Shown piece by piece: positions 6,957 to 15,412 of a DNA stretch of 22,961 nt (its first letter is position 1; the number at the start of each line of letters is the position of its first letter). This DNA is from CAZFQG01 sp964520785. GTDB taxonomy: Bacteria > Planctomycetota > Planctomycetia > Pirellulales > Thermoguttaceae. The notes beneath the pieces were generated by a model that was not told the origin of the DNA, did no database searches, and was given only the letters and a program-made list of their open reading frames with translations. The stretch spans positions 1-22,961 of the forward strand of contig CAZFQG010000098.1 in assembly GCA_964520785.1 (NCBI GenBank), written 5' to 3'. The position numbers and the translations under genes were made by a program.

Positions 6957-8183
6957 TCACTCCTCCAGCTTGATGACCGAAATCGTGTACGGTTTGTCGA
7001 AGGTCGTGTTGACGCCGCCGGGAATGGGGAAGTCCATATTGGAGACAATGACCTCGTCACCGCGAACCAGGACCTCGCAGGGTTGGTCGAGGCGGCCGCC
7101 GGCCCCGGTGTTGTCGGTGTCCTTCGCCAGCGTCGTGACGTTCCCTTCCATATCGACGACCTGTACCGCGTTGGCGATCGAGTCGGCGACGAATATCTTC
7201 TTGCGGTTTTTGTCGTAGAAGATGCCATCGGCGCACAGCATGGCGGGGTCCTTGGCGAAGACGGCCGGCTCGCTCGGCTTGCCGTCTGGATCGAACGTGA
7301 CCTTGTAGATCAGACCGTCCGCGAAATTGCCGACGTACATGTTGCCGTCGTCATCGAAGGTGAGGCCGTCGGCGCCGAAGCCGATCTCCACGTTCTCCGT
7401 CGGGATTATGGCGATCAGGTGCGGCTCCTCTTCCAACGGTTTCTGAAGTTGCACCGGGCCGCCGGCCGCCGCGGCCAACGGGATGCGGAAAACGCCGGTG
7501 ATGAGCGGATCGGTACCGGGTACCATGACCGTGTCGGTGAAGTAGAGGATTCCATCCCGCACCACGACGGCATTGGCGACGACCGCCCCTTCGACGATCA
7601 CTCGCGGTTCGCCGGCCGGATTGTACCGCTCATCGACGGGGATCTCCAAAACTCGCGCATAATTCCCCGGATTCGCCGGATCGGCGAACCACTGCAAGTC
7701 GGTCAGGTAGACGTTCTTTCCCTCGGCATCGATACAGATTCCGAACGGATAGGCCTTACCGGTCTGCGGATGCATCGGTGGGTCGAACCATTTTTCCAAC
7801 TGGTTGTCCGCCGTGATCCGCATTACGACCGGCGGGAAGCTCGGATCGTTCACGTTGGGGCACGAGAGCAAGATGCTGTTGTCCGGCAAGAGGCACATTC
7901 CGTCCGGCGTGTTGCATTCATCCGGAAGTTCCATCAGCAGTTCGACCTTCGCGCCCGTGGGACCTTCCGCCGGGGCGGCGGAACCTTCTTGTGCGGAAGA
8001 GTCCGTTTCGGAATCTTGGGCGGGTTCGGTTGTTCCGTCTTCGTCAGGGGCTGCTTCCTCTTGGACTGGGCCGTTGTCCGGGGCGGGCTTCTCCTCCTCG
8101 AGCGGTTTGCAGCCGGCCGTCGCGACCAGCGCGGCGCAAACGGCCAGGGCAAGGCTCTTGCGGCAAAGGGCGGAAATGGACAT
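6957..8183 (-). CDS. SMP-30/NHL-like beta-propeller lipoprotein
   Basis: The 408-residue product begins with a lipoprotein signal (MSISALCRKSLALAVCAALVATAGC, acylated Cys25), followed by an acidic, low-complexity linker of about 60 residues rich in E, P, D and A. From about residue 75 a repeated pattern of 'G...D..GN.YVGNFADGLIYK' and 'DGIFYDKNRKKIFVADS' type blades indicates a six-bladed propeller of the gluconolactonase/SMP-30/NHL group. The frame is open to 8249, but ATG 8183 has AAGGAG eight bases upstream and starts the signal peptide. It may hydrolyse a sugar lactone or simply bind a ligand outside the inner membrane. Position beside a sugar kinase and SDRs fits carbohydrate use. Function is inferred from fold only. 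Confidence 0.82.
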   Translation of the reverse strand: MSISALCRKSLALAVCAALVATAGCKPLEEEKPAPDNGPVQEEAAPDEDGTTEPAQDSETDSSAQEGSAAPAEGPTGAKVELLMELPDECNTPDGMCLLPDNSILLSCPNVNDPSFPPVVMRITADNQLEKWFDPPMHPQTGKAYPFGICIDAEGKNVYLTDLQWFADPANPGNYARVLEIPVDERYNPAGEPRVIVEGAVVANAVVVRDGILYFTDTVMVPGTDPLITGVFRIPLAAAAGGPVQLQKPLEEEPHLIAIIPTENVEIGFGADGLTFDDDGNMYVGNFADGLIYKVTFDPDGKPSEPAVFAKDPAMLCADGIFYDKNRKKIFVADSIANAVQVVDMEGNVTTLAKDTDNTGAGGRLDQPCEVLVRGDEVIVSNMDFPIPGGVNTTFDKPYTISVIKLEE

Positions 8184-8277
8184 CTTCGACACTCCTTCAG
8201 TTGATTCCTGGATTGGCGTTTGGCGAATCACCCTCCGTTCTTGGCGCACAAGCCCGGCCGGAAGGTGACTGTTTACA

Positions 8278-8305
8278 AGTATACCGGAGTCTAGAACGAA
8301 TTCAA
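8278..8305 (-). promoter_or_regulatory. Promoter-like element before the SMP-30-like gene
   Basis: On the minus strand TTGAAT (8305-8300), a 16-base spacer and TATACT (8283-8278) match the consensus at four and five of six positions. It overlaps the end of the kinase gene and would give a leader of about 88 bases, so the lipoprotein may be expressed apart from the kinase. Confidence 0.35.
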
Positions 8306-9799
8306 TAAGTCCACGGCTCTCTTGAATCTGGCGTATTTTGCCTCATAGATGGGTTGGTTTTCCGGATTCGGCGCGTAACGGCGGTCGATTCGGACCATGG
8401 CCGTACAGGCCGCCTCGTACGATTCGAACAACTCAGCGGCCACTCCGCCGCAGATGGACGCCCCCAGGGCGCCCAGTTCCGACCCGGCCGGGATTTCCAC
8501 CGCACTTTGCAGAACATCGGCGAAGATCTGCATCCAGACGTCGCTCTTGCAGGCGCCGCCGGTCAGCCGGATCGCCTCCGGCATCGGCCGGAAACGCAGG
8601 AGATTCTCCACGTGCCAGCGATGCCCGAAAACAACCCCCTCGTAGATCGCGCGAAGCAGATCGGCCCTGGTATGCGACCCGTCCAAGCCGACGAAACACC
8701 CCTTGGCATCGACCGCGACGGGACGGCCGTAGAGATAGGGAAGAAAAGTAATGCCGGAATCGGCCGCTCCACCAGGCTCGGTCGAAGCGACCAGGTCGTT
8801 GCAGAGGTCGAAGACGTTGCCCCCTCCGCCGGCATCGAGCAGTTTTTTATCGGCCTCGAGAAAATTCGTCACGAACCACTCCAGGTTGGAAGCCGAGGTG
8901 GGGCTGCCTTCGAGCATGAGGTAGTAGCCGGGAATACTGTAACGGCTGGTCATGAAGATGTCGCGGCTGACGACCGGCTTCTTCGAGATATATTGGTTAT
9001 TCCCCCATGTTCCGGCGACCATGCAGAGGGTCGACTCGTCGGTCATTCCGACCGCCAGTCCGCAGGCATCGATGTCGAACAACCCGCCGGCGACCGGCGT
9101 TCCCTCCGCCAGACCGGTCTCTTCCGCCGCTTGGGCCGTCACGGTACCGCACACCTCGGCCGATTGGACGATCGGCGGCAGGATTGACCGCAAGTCGGCG
9201 AGTCCCCAGGCGTCGAGGACTTCGGCATCGACCTCGCCTCGGCCAACGTCGATCAGACTCGTGCCGGAAAGGTCGGTGATCTCAATCGCGGCCCTCCCGG
9301 TCAGACGAAATCGGGCATAATCCTTGACGAGGAACATCCACCGGGCCTTCGCGAGCGATTCCGGCTCGTGGTCTTTCATCCAGGCCAAGATCGCGTTCGG
9401 CTGCCCCGGCCAGAGGGATTGCATGATTTTGGGCAACACCCGAGCGTGCGTCCGGCCTTCCCAGCGCCTGACGTATTCCACGGCCCGGGCGTCGCCGCCG
9501 CCGATCCCCGCGCGGACCGGCCGCCCCTCCGCGTCGACCAGGTAGAGCCCGTTGCCATGCCCCGTGCAGGTGACGGCCGCGATCGACTCCGCGTCGATGG
9601 CCCCTTCTCCGAGCGTCTCTCTAATGACTCCGCACGTGTCCAGCCAGAGCCGGTCCATGTCGACCTCGCTCCAGCCGGGGCGAGACGAGACGTGTTCAAC
9701 CTTCCGCGCGGCGACGGCCAACTCCGCGCCGGATTGATCGAATACGGCCGCCTTGACCATCGTCGAACCGAGGTCGATTCCAAGTAAGTTCGTCTTCAC
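8291..9799 (-). CDS. FGGY-family carbohydrate kinase, L-xylulokinase (LyxK)-like
   Basis: A 502-residue sugar kinase of the ASKHA/FGGY family, phosphorylating a ketose or polyol with ATP. The N-terminal phosphate loop reads GIDLGSTMVKA (residues 7-17). Later motifs include 'AGGLFDIDACGLAVG' with the probable catalytic Asp, 'EGSPTSASNLEWF', and the C-terminal 'LTGGACKSDVWMQIFADVL'. The SPTSxxNLEWF and GLFD stretches resemble E. coli LyxK more than XylB or GlpK, by memory of those sequences. I chose GTG 9799 because AAGGAG (9810-9805) sits five bases ahead; the GTG at 9805 overlaps that ribosome site. It follows an SDR gene by 36 bases, so dehydrogenase and kinase probably act in one catabolic route. 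The exact sugar cannot be read from sequence. Confidence 0.9.
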   Translation of the reverse strand: MKTNLLGIDLGSTMVKAAVFDQSGAELAVAARKVEHVSSRPGWSEVDMDRLWLDTCGVIRETLGEGAIDAESIAAVTCTGHGNGLYLVDAEGRPVRAGIGGGDARAVEYVRRWEGRTHARVLPKIMQSLWPGQPNAILAWMKDHEPESLAKARWMFLVKDYARFRLTGRAAIEITDLSGTSLIDVGRGEVDAEVLDAWGLADLRSILPPIVQSAEVCGTVTAQAAEETGLAEGTPVAGGLFDIDACGLAVGMTDESTLCMVAGTWGNNQYISKKPVVSRDIFMTSRYSIPGYYLMLEGSPTSASNLEWFVTNFLEADKKLLDAGGGGNVFDLCNDLVASTEPGGAADSGITFLPYLYGRPVAVDAKGCFVGLDGSHTRADLLRAIYEGVVFGHRWHVENLLRFRPMPEAIRLTGGACKSDVWMQIFADVLQSAVEIPAGSELGALGASICGGVAAELFESYEAACTAMVRIDRRYAPNPENQPIYEAKYARFKRAVDLLNSF

Positions 9800-9835
9800 C
9801 TCCACTCCTTTTCATTCGGCGGCCGCCACCTCCCG

Positions 9836-10594
9836 TCAATGCATCGCCAGTCCTCCGCTGACGTCGACCGTGGCGCCGGTCATGTAGCCCGCCTGGGCGG
9901 AAAACAGAAATGTTACGACCGCGGCGACCTCTTCCGTACGGCCCAACCGTCCCAGTGGGGCGCGCCTGGCGTAGTGGTCGGGGTCCGCGTCGATCGCCTT
10001 CGCCAGCATCTCGGTATACATCAGCCCCGGAGCGACGCAATTGACGCAGACTCCCTGGGCGGCCACTTCCCTGGCCAGAGACCGGGTATAGCCGACGATG
10101 CCGAGTTTGGTCATGTCGTAGGCCGACTTGCCGCTATTGGAGCCGCGGAAAGCGGCCTGGGAAGAAATGTTGACGATCCGGCCCTGGAGGCCGTTATGCT
10201 TGAAGCGGCGAAGCAATTCGCGGCTACAAAGGAACGTCCCGCGGAGATTCACGTCGACGGCGCGGGTGAAGTCGTCGAGTTCCAGGTCGACGGTGGGGGG
10301 CTCGGCGCAGTAGGCGGCATTGTTGACCAGGCCGAAGACCGGGCCGAGGGCCGTCTCCAACTCGTCGAACATCCGGACCACGTCCTCCTCGGAGATGACG
10401 TCTCCACGGACGGCGACAGCCTGTCCCCCTGTGGCCTGGATGCCTTCCACCACATTCTCTGCTCTCTCCGGAGAGCGGCGATAGTTGAGGCCGACCCGGG
10501 CCCCTTCAGCGGCCAGAACCTCACAGATCGCGCGGCCCAGGCCATGGGAACCGCCGGTGACGAGGACGACTTTGTCTTGGAGTTCAAGATTCAC
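9836..10594 (-). CDS. Short-chain dehydrogenase/reductase (classical, NAD(P)-dependent)
   Basis: A 252-residue classical SDR, intact. It has cofactor motif TGGSHGLG (13-20), the structural NNAA motif, the catalytic 'ISSQAAFRG...Y159DMTK163' set, and the FabG-like tail 'YMTGATVDVSGGLAMH'. The frame stays open to 10750, but the GTG at 10594 has AGGGA just upstream and yields the usual family N-terminus (VNLELQDKVVLVTGG), so the upstream part was excluded. It sits immediately before the LyxK-like kinase and is likely co-transcribed with it, suggesting oxidation or reduction of a polyol or sugar acid before phosphorylation. FabG-type function cannot be excluded, but a fatty-acid synthesis context is lacking. 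Confidence 0.9.
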   Translation of the reverse strand: MNLELQDKVVLVTGGSHGLGRAICEVLAAEGARVGLNYRRSPERAENVVEGIQATGGQAVAVRGDVISEEDVVRMFDELETALGPVFGLVNNAAYCAEPPTVDLELDDFTRAVDVNLRGTFLCSRELLRRFKHNGLQGRIVNISSQAAFRGSNSGKSAYDMTKLGIVGYTRSLAREVAAQGVCVNCVAPGLMYTEMLAKAIDADPDHYARRAPLGRLGRTEEVAAVVTFLFSAQAGYMTGATVDVSGGLAMH

Positions 10595-10795
10595 GCTTTT
10601 CCCTGAAACGGGCTTCAAACCGAGCGCCGCCGTGCCGTTAAAACGCTGCACGGCGAAGACTCGCATGCCGCCGCTCGTCTGACGAAATCGTTTCGGTCCT
10701 TTTTGACGCCAATCTTTGTCCTTACACCATATTCCGAGACGCACAAGCATTGATCCATTCCGCTTGTGTCGGATCGCACTCCGGCGCGGTTCCGT

Positions 10796-12535
10796 TCACT
10801 CCACCGCCGGGACCGGGCCGGCAAGAAGGTCGTATTCCTGCATGGGGGACATATCGCCGGAGAGGATTTGGGCGACGTTATTCTCCAGCCGGCAAAGCCG
10901 CGTGTCGATGAATCGGCGGGCAACCCGTTTCTTCCGGGCGTTCTTGGCTCCTTGGCCGAGGAGGAGATGGCCGCAAATGACGTCGATGGCGGAGTCGACG
11001 AGCCGGCGGCCGCTGAGGTCCAAATAGCTTGCCGGCTGGGTCTTGACGAAAGTGATCGCCTCCTTGATGCGGTCCCGCGCGGCGATGAGCTTCTGCCGCA
11101 AGCCGTCGAGAAGTTCGTCCGCGTATTCGGTTTGCTCGAAATCGGCGACGTAGCTTTCGAAGACTCCGGAGGAAACGCCGCGGACGGCCGCGACGATCTG
11201 GAGCTGGCTGGTCCCCTCGTAGATCGTCGTGATCCGCGAGTCGCGGAGGTACCGTTCGGCCGGGTAGTCCTTAATGAAACCGGAGCCGCCGAGGACCTGG
11301 ATGCAATCGCCGGCCGCGCGGATACACATTTCGGAGGCATAGTACTTGCTCATCGGGGTCATCATCCCGTTGATCCGCTTCAGCGCGCGGCTCTTCAGTT
11401 TGCGCTCCTTCTTTTCGGCGTCGTCGATTTCGCACCACTCCAGAATGCGCAGATTGTTGTTTTCTTCGTCGCAGATACGGCTGGTCTCGTAGGTCAGCGC
11501 CCTGGCCGCCTCGATTTCGATCTTCATCTCGGTGATCATCTCGGCGACGGCCGGAAGCCGCTCGATCGGCGTGCCGAACTGCTCGCGCGCGTGGGCGTAA
11601 ACCCGCGCCAGCCGGTAGGCCGCCTCGGCAATCCCCAGCGATTGCGCGGCAATACCGACCCGCGCGCCGTTCATGAGGGCCAGCACATAGGTGATCAGTC
11701 CGCGTTGCCGCTCGCCGATGAGCCGCGCGGGGGTGTTCTCGAAGACGAGTTCGCAGGTCGGCGACCCGTGAATGCCCAACTTCTCCTCGAGATGGCGGAC
11801 TTTGACGTGACTGTCCCGTTCGGAGATGAAGAGGCTCAAACCGCGGCCGTCGGAAATGTCCGATTCGCTCCGCGCCAAGGTCAACAGTATTTCGCCGCAG
11901 CCGTTGGTGATGAACCGTTTCACGCCGTTTAAGACCCAGCCGCCGTTTCCATCCGGCTCGGCGCGGAGGCGGACCGCCTGCAAGTCGCTGCCGGCGTCCG
12001 GCTCGGTGAGAACCATCGCTCCGGTGACTTCACCCCGAGCGAACCGGGGAAGGACTTCGTCTTTGATCTCCTGCGAGGCGAAAGCATGGACCGTCTCCGC
12101 GATTCCCTGCAGACCGAACATGTTCATGAACGAGGCGTCTGCCCGGCTGACGATTTCCGTCGCCATCGTGTAGATCAGGTTGGGGCAGTTGAGCCCGCCG
12201 TATTTCCGCGGCAGCGTGAAGCCCATCAGATCGCTCTGGGCCATCCGGTCGAGATTCTCCTGAACCAGCGGATGGTAGGTGACGGTTCCGTCGTCATTGA
12301 GCCTGTTCCCTTCGGCGTCGACCTGTTCGGCGTTGACGGCGAGGGTTTCACCGGCGATCTGGCCGACGATCTCCAGCGCGCGGCGGTAATTGTCGACGAC
12401 GTCCGCCTCGTCCTCCGGCACGTAGTCGGCGTTGCCGTTTTCGGTCCGTTCCTCCTGAATCCGCGCAATCGCGGCCAGGTCGATATGATCGAACAGGAAT
12501 TGGATGTCTTCGTTATCGAGAAAGAAGTTCGCCAC
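10796..12535 (-). CDS. Acyl-CoA dehydrogenase, long form with C-terminal extension
   Basis: A 579-residue flavoprotein that would oxidise an acyl-CoA to the enoyl-CoA and pass electrons to ETF. N-terminal helices (about 1-170) lead to the flavin segment 'MVLTEPDAGSDLQAV' and 'NGVKRFITNG', then 'YAHAREQFGTPI', 'CIQVLGGSGFIKDYPAERYLRD' and 'IYEGTSQLQ'. Glu440 in the last motif matches the catalytic base of medium-chain enzymes by family knowledge. Roughly 130 further residues form the extra C-terminal domain of the longer ACAD subfamily. TTG 12541 is possible, but GTG 12535 has GAGG six bases upstream and gives the familiar start 'ANFFLDNEDIQF'. It lies 66 bases after etfA on the same strand, a functional pair. 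Substrate chain length is unknown. Confidence 0.93.
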   Translation of the reverse strand: MANFFLDNEDIQFLFDHIDLAAIARIQEERTENGNADYVPEDEADVVDNYRRALEIVGQIAGETLAVNAEQVDAEGNRLNDDGTVTYHPLVQENLDRMAQSDLMGFTLPRKYGGLNCPNLIYTMATEIVSRADASFMNMFGLQGIAETVHAFASQEIKDEVLPRFARGEVTGAMVLTEPDAGSDLQAVRLRAEPDGNGGWVLNGVKRFITNGCGEILLTLARSESDISDGRGLSLFISERDSHVKVRHLEEKLGIHGSPTCELVFENTPARLIGERQRGLITYVLALMNGARVGIAAQSLGIAEAAYRLARVYAHAREQFGTPIERLPAVAEMITEMKIEIEAARALTYETSRICDEENNNLRILEWCEIDDAEKKERKLKSRALKRINGMMTPMSKYYASEMCIRAAGDCIQVLGGSGFIKDYPAERYLRDSRITTIYEGTSQLQIVAAVRGVSSGVFESYVADFEQTEYADELLDGLRQKLIAARDRIKEAITFVKTQPASYLDLSGRRLVDSAIDVICGHLLLGQGAKNARKKRVARRFIDTRLCRLENNVAQILSGDMSPMQEYDLLAGPVPAVE

Positions 12536-12601
12536 GGGCAACCTCGGGGGAATATCAGTTGTTTTATTTTTGCGTCTGCGCCGAAAACTTATAATACCTC
12601 T

Positions 12602-13642
12602 CTACGACGCGCTTCGGCTGTTGGCGCGGATCGACTTGATCATCATGGGGATGACCTGGCGGAGATCTCCCACGATGCCGTACTGGGCGATGGAGAAAAT
12701 GGGGGCGTCGGCGTCGGTATTGATCGCGATGATCTTGGCCGATTCCTCCATGCCCGCGCGGTGCTGGACCGCGCCGCTGATGCCGCAAGCGATGTACAAG
12801 GCCGGGCGGACGGTCGTTCCGGTCTGGCCGATCTGGTATTCCTTGCCAATGAATCCGCTGTCGACCGCGGCCCGGCTGGCGCCGACGGCGCCGCCGATCG
12901 CGCCGGCCAGTTCGCGGATCAGGTCGAATCCCTCCTTGCCTCCCGCCCCGCCGCCGCCGGCGACGATCACCCGCGCCCCCTTCAGGTTGACCGTCTTCGG
13001 CTGGATGTGGCGGTCGATGAGCTTCAGCGCCAGGTCCGTCTCGTCCAATTCGGCCGTTTCGCGGACCACGTTTCCTTGTCTCGAAGCGTCCGCGTCGCGA
13101 AGCGGCATAACCCCCTCGCGAACCGTCGCCATCTGGGGCCACCAATCGTAGTTGACGATCGTCGCGATGATGTTCCCGCCGAAAGCCGGGCGGATTTGCA
13201 GCAACAAGTTCTCGTGCTCGGTCTTCGTCAGCGGATCGACGACGTTCTGGATTTCCAGGTCGGTACAATCCGCGGTGAGGCCGGCTCGCGTCGCGGAGGC
13301 GACGCGCGGCGCCAGGTCGCGACCCATCGGGGTTGCGCCGTAAAGGACGATCTGCGGTCGGTACTTGGCGATCAGAGAGCAGACGACCCGCGCGTAGGAG
13401 CCGGTCTGGTAGTGGGCGAGCCGGTCGTCCTCGACGGCGTAGACGTTGTCCGCGCCGTGCGAAATGAGGGTCGACGCGAGACCGTTCACGCCGGCCCCGG
13501 GAAGGACCACGCCCACGCGTACGCCGAGCCGGTCCGCTAACTCACGGGCCTTGCCGCACAGCTCCAGCGAGACGTCGTGGAGTTGCCCCTCCTCTTGCTC
13601 GGCGAAGACCCAGACTTCGCCTTGACGATTCGGTTCAATCAT
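12602..13642 (-). CDS. etfA: Electron transfer flavoprotein alpha subunit
   Basis: The 346-residue alpha subunit (FixB family). The N-terminal domain runs to about residue 205. The C-terminal FAD domain contains 'RVIVAGGGGAGG', 'ASRAAVDSGFIGKEYQIGQTG' (ending at 275), 'RPALYIACGISGAVQHRAGM' and 'INTDADAPIFSIAQYGIVGDL', all standard. A segment 'WWPQMATVREGVM' in the middle resembles the RPQMATVRxGVM stretch I recall from clostridial, electron-bifurcating EtfA; this is a hint only. AGGA is four bases before the ATG. It forms one transcription unit with etfB upstream and the acyl-CoA dehydrogenase downstream. Confidence 0.94.
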   Translation of the reverse strand: MIEPNRQGEVWVFAEQEEGQLHDVSLELCGKARELADRLGVRVGVVLPGAGVNGLASTLISHGADNVYAVEDDRLAHYQTGSYARVVCSLIAKYRPQIVLYGATPMGRDLAPRVASATRAGLTADCTDLEIQNVVDPLTKTEHENLLLQIRPAFGGNIIATIVNYDWWPQMATVREGVMPLRDADASRQGNVVRETAELDETDLALKLIDRHIQPKTVNLKGARVIVAGGGGAGGKEGFDLIRELAGAIGGAVGASRAAVDSGFIGKEYQIGQTGTTVRPALYIACGISGAVQHRAGMEESAKIIAINTDADAPIFSIAQYGIVGDLRQVIPMMIKSIRANSRSAS

Positions 13643-13776
13643 GCTTCCTAGGCTCTTTTTGGGGGGTCGTTGGGGTGTGTTCTTATTTCGTCTTGATTAC
13701 CGCCGCCCCAGGGCTGCTGTTCATGCCGCTGAACCCTTGAACCAGGTGGCGGAACCCCTTTGGGGTCGTTAGCCTG

Positions 13777-14691
13777 CTATCCCCAGGTCCGGTCGACGAC
13801 CAGTTCGTGGACCATCTGGGCGATGCCTTCCTCGGTCGGGGACACTTCCGTGTAGCCTTCCTTCGTCAAGACGATCGACTGGATGCGGTTGACCTTCGTG
13901 GGGGAACCCGAAAGCCCGCACCGCTGGGGATCGGCTCCGATGCGGTCCAAGTCCCACTGTTCCAGGAGCAGACCTTTCGCCTCCAGTGCGGCGATCCGGC
14001 GGTTGATTTCCACCTGCCGCTCTTCATCCGACACCTCGGGCATCTGTTGCCTCACGGCGGCGGCGATCTCGACGGGGGTTTGCGCCTTCTTGTAACGCAT
14101 GACCCGTTTCGCGGCGCGATACCGGGGGATGTTCGCGGTGTCGATCACGGTAATGAGAACCGGCACCGGGGCCTCGACGATTTCCCAGCCGTTTCCGACG
14201 TTGCGGCGGACGCGAATCGCTTTGTCCTCGGCGGAGACGACCTCCTCCAAATAGGTAACCTGCGGAATACCCAACTTCTCGGCGATCTGGGGGCCAACCT
14301 GGGCGGTATCGCCGTCAATCGCTTGGCGGCCGCAGAAGACGAGGTCGAAACTCCCCACCGCCTGGACGGCTTGGCTGAGGATGTAACTCGTTGCCAGCGT
14401 GTCGCTTCCGGCGGCGCGGCGGTCGGTTACCAGGATGACGCGATCCGCCCCTCGATAGAGGCAATCGCGGAGGACATCCCCCGCCTTGGGAGGGCCCATG
14501 GTGAGAACCGTAACGGTTCCGCCGAACCGGTCGCGGATTTCCAATGCGGTCTCCAGGGCGTGCAGGTCTTCCGGGTTGAAAATCGTCGGCAGTGCACCGC
14601 GGTTGACCGTTCCGTCTTCGCGCATGGCGTCGGCGGTCACGTTCGCCGTGTCTGGAACCTGTTTCACGCAGACGATCGAATCGAATGGCAC
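13777..14691 (-). CDS. etfB: Electron transfer flavoprotein beta subunit
   Basis: The 304-residue beta subunit (FixA family), longer than the roughly 250 residues of mitochondrial-type EtfB. Typical motifs are the start 'IVCVKQVPDTANV', 'NPEDLHALETALEIRDRFGGTVTVLTMGPPKA', 'DLVFCGRQAIDGDTAQVGPQIAEKLGIPQVTYL' and, near the C-terminus, 'CGLSGSPTKV'. The start codon is GTG (14691) with GGGAG eight bases upstream. It is first in the etfB-etfA-acyl-CoA dehydrogenase run. The 134-base gap before etfA contains only a small palindrome (ACCCC-TTT-GGGGT at 13754-13766) and no ORF. Together EtfAB would carry electrons from the dehydrogenase to the membrane quinone oxidoreductase, or bifurcate them. Confidence 0.94.
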   Translation of the reverse strand: MPFDSIVCVKQVPDTANVTADAMREDGTVNRGALPTIFNPEDLHALETALEIRDRFGGTVTVLTMGPPKAGDVLRDCLYRGADRVILVTDRRAAGSDTLATSYILSQAVQAVGSFDLVFCGRQAIDGDTAQVGPQIAEKLGIPQVTYLEEVVSAEDKAIRVRRNVGNGWEIVEAPVPVLITVIDTANIPRYRAAKRVMRYKKAQTPVEIAAAVRQQMPEVSDEERQVEINRRIAALEAKGLLLEQWDLDRIGADPQRCGLSGSPTKVNRIQSIVLTKEGYTEVSPTEEGIAQMVHELVVDRTWG

Positions 14692-14930
14692 AACAAAAAC
14701 TCCCGTGCGTCAAAAAGGCCGTCGATTGTCTCAGCCTTTGGGATAATCGCGTAAAATACAGAAGGCTACCCGGATATTACCGATGCGTCAATATGTCTTT
14801 GGGGGAAGCGAGCAAAATACCCCATAAGAAGGCACTCGATCCCCGGATTGTCCATTGCATTCCACCCATCGGCGCGGGCCAGAAAGGGCTGCGTTTGGAT
14901 ATCGGCGAGGACGTGAGGGCGGACGAGCTC

Positions 14931-15362
14931 TCAGCGGAAACCCGAAGCCGTCCGGCCCGGGGAAAGGGGGAGCGGTTTCACCGCGAACGTGACACAGACA
15001 AAGAGAACAAACATGACCGCGGCGATCTCTTGCCCGGTTCGAAATAGGTGCCACGCGAGCCCGCCGCACGCCATCAGACCCAGCGCCGTCAGTCCGGCCA
15101 CGAAGAGGGCGCAGACAGCTCGTCCTCGGTCGCTCAACCGGCGGAAGACGTGTCCCGCCAGCCACTCGATGCCTCGACCGAGGACGAACACGCCGAGCAA
15201 TATACCAAGGTTTGCCCAGCGATCCCAAGGTAGGACCGAAAGGGATTTCAAGGCGACCATCGCGGCGCACGCGAGGAGAACCGGTACCAGAAGCCGACCG
15301 GCTCCTCTAAAGGGGATCGCCGTCTTGTGAAGGAATTCGCGTCGGGAAAGTGGGACGGTCAT
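14931..15362 (-). CDS. Small integral membrane protein of unknown function
   Basis: A 143-residue product with four predicted membrane helices: LLVPVLLACAAMVAL, ANLGILLGVFVLGRGIEWL, AVCALFVAGLTALGLMACGGL and IAAVMFVLFVCVTFAV. A short basic N-terminus (MTVPLSRREFLHKTA) precedes them. The frame continues upstream into the isomerase gene, so ATG 15362 was chosen as the first start outside it; its ribosome site is weak. I recognise no family. It closes a tightly spaced minus-strand run (50 bases after the isomerase-like gene), so it may be co-transcribed. The clear hydrophobic periodicity argues that it is real. Confidence 0.55.
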   Translation of the reverse strand: MTVPLSRREFLHKTAIPFRGAGRLLVPVLLACAAMVALKSLSVLPWDRWANLGILLGVFVLGRGIEWLAGHVFRRLSDRGRAVCALFVAGLTALGLMACGGLAWHLFRTGQEIAAVMFVLFVCVTFAVKPLPLSPGRTASGFR

Positions 15363-15412
15363 GCGCGGATTTCCATGCTCGCCGGAAAAAGCGACGCACC
15401 TGTGCGCGGCGT

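Noticed and set aside
6225..8204. 659-codon plus-strand open frame
   Set aside because: It runs antisense to the frameshifted SDR and the SMP-30-like lipoprotein, both of which have clear family motifs. The composition is Arg-rich and repetitive, as in shadow frames.
10595..10795. N-terminal extension of the intact SDR to 10750
   Set aside because: The extra 52 residues precede the normal SDR start, have no homology that I recognise, and the internal GTG has its own ribosome site.
12086..13540. 484-codon plus-strand open frame
   Set aside because: Antisense to the acyl-CoA dehydrogenase and etfA genes; no domain, and it crosses two real genes.
13754..13766. ACCCC-TTT-GGGGT palindrome in the etfB-etfA gap
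   Set aside because: Only five base pairs with no T-run following on the coding strand, so a terminator is not supported.
14692..14930. Promoter for etfB (TTGACG on the minus strand near 14791)
   Set aside because: The -10 at the right spacing is TAGCCT, only three of six matches, so it was not listed. A promoter probably exists in this 239-base gap but I cannot place it.
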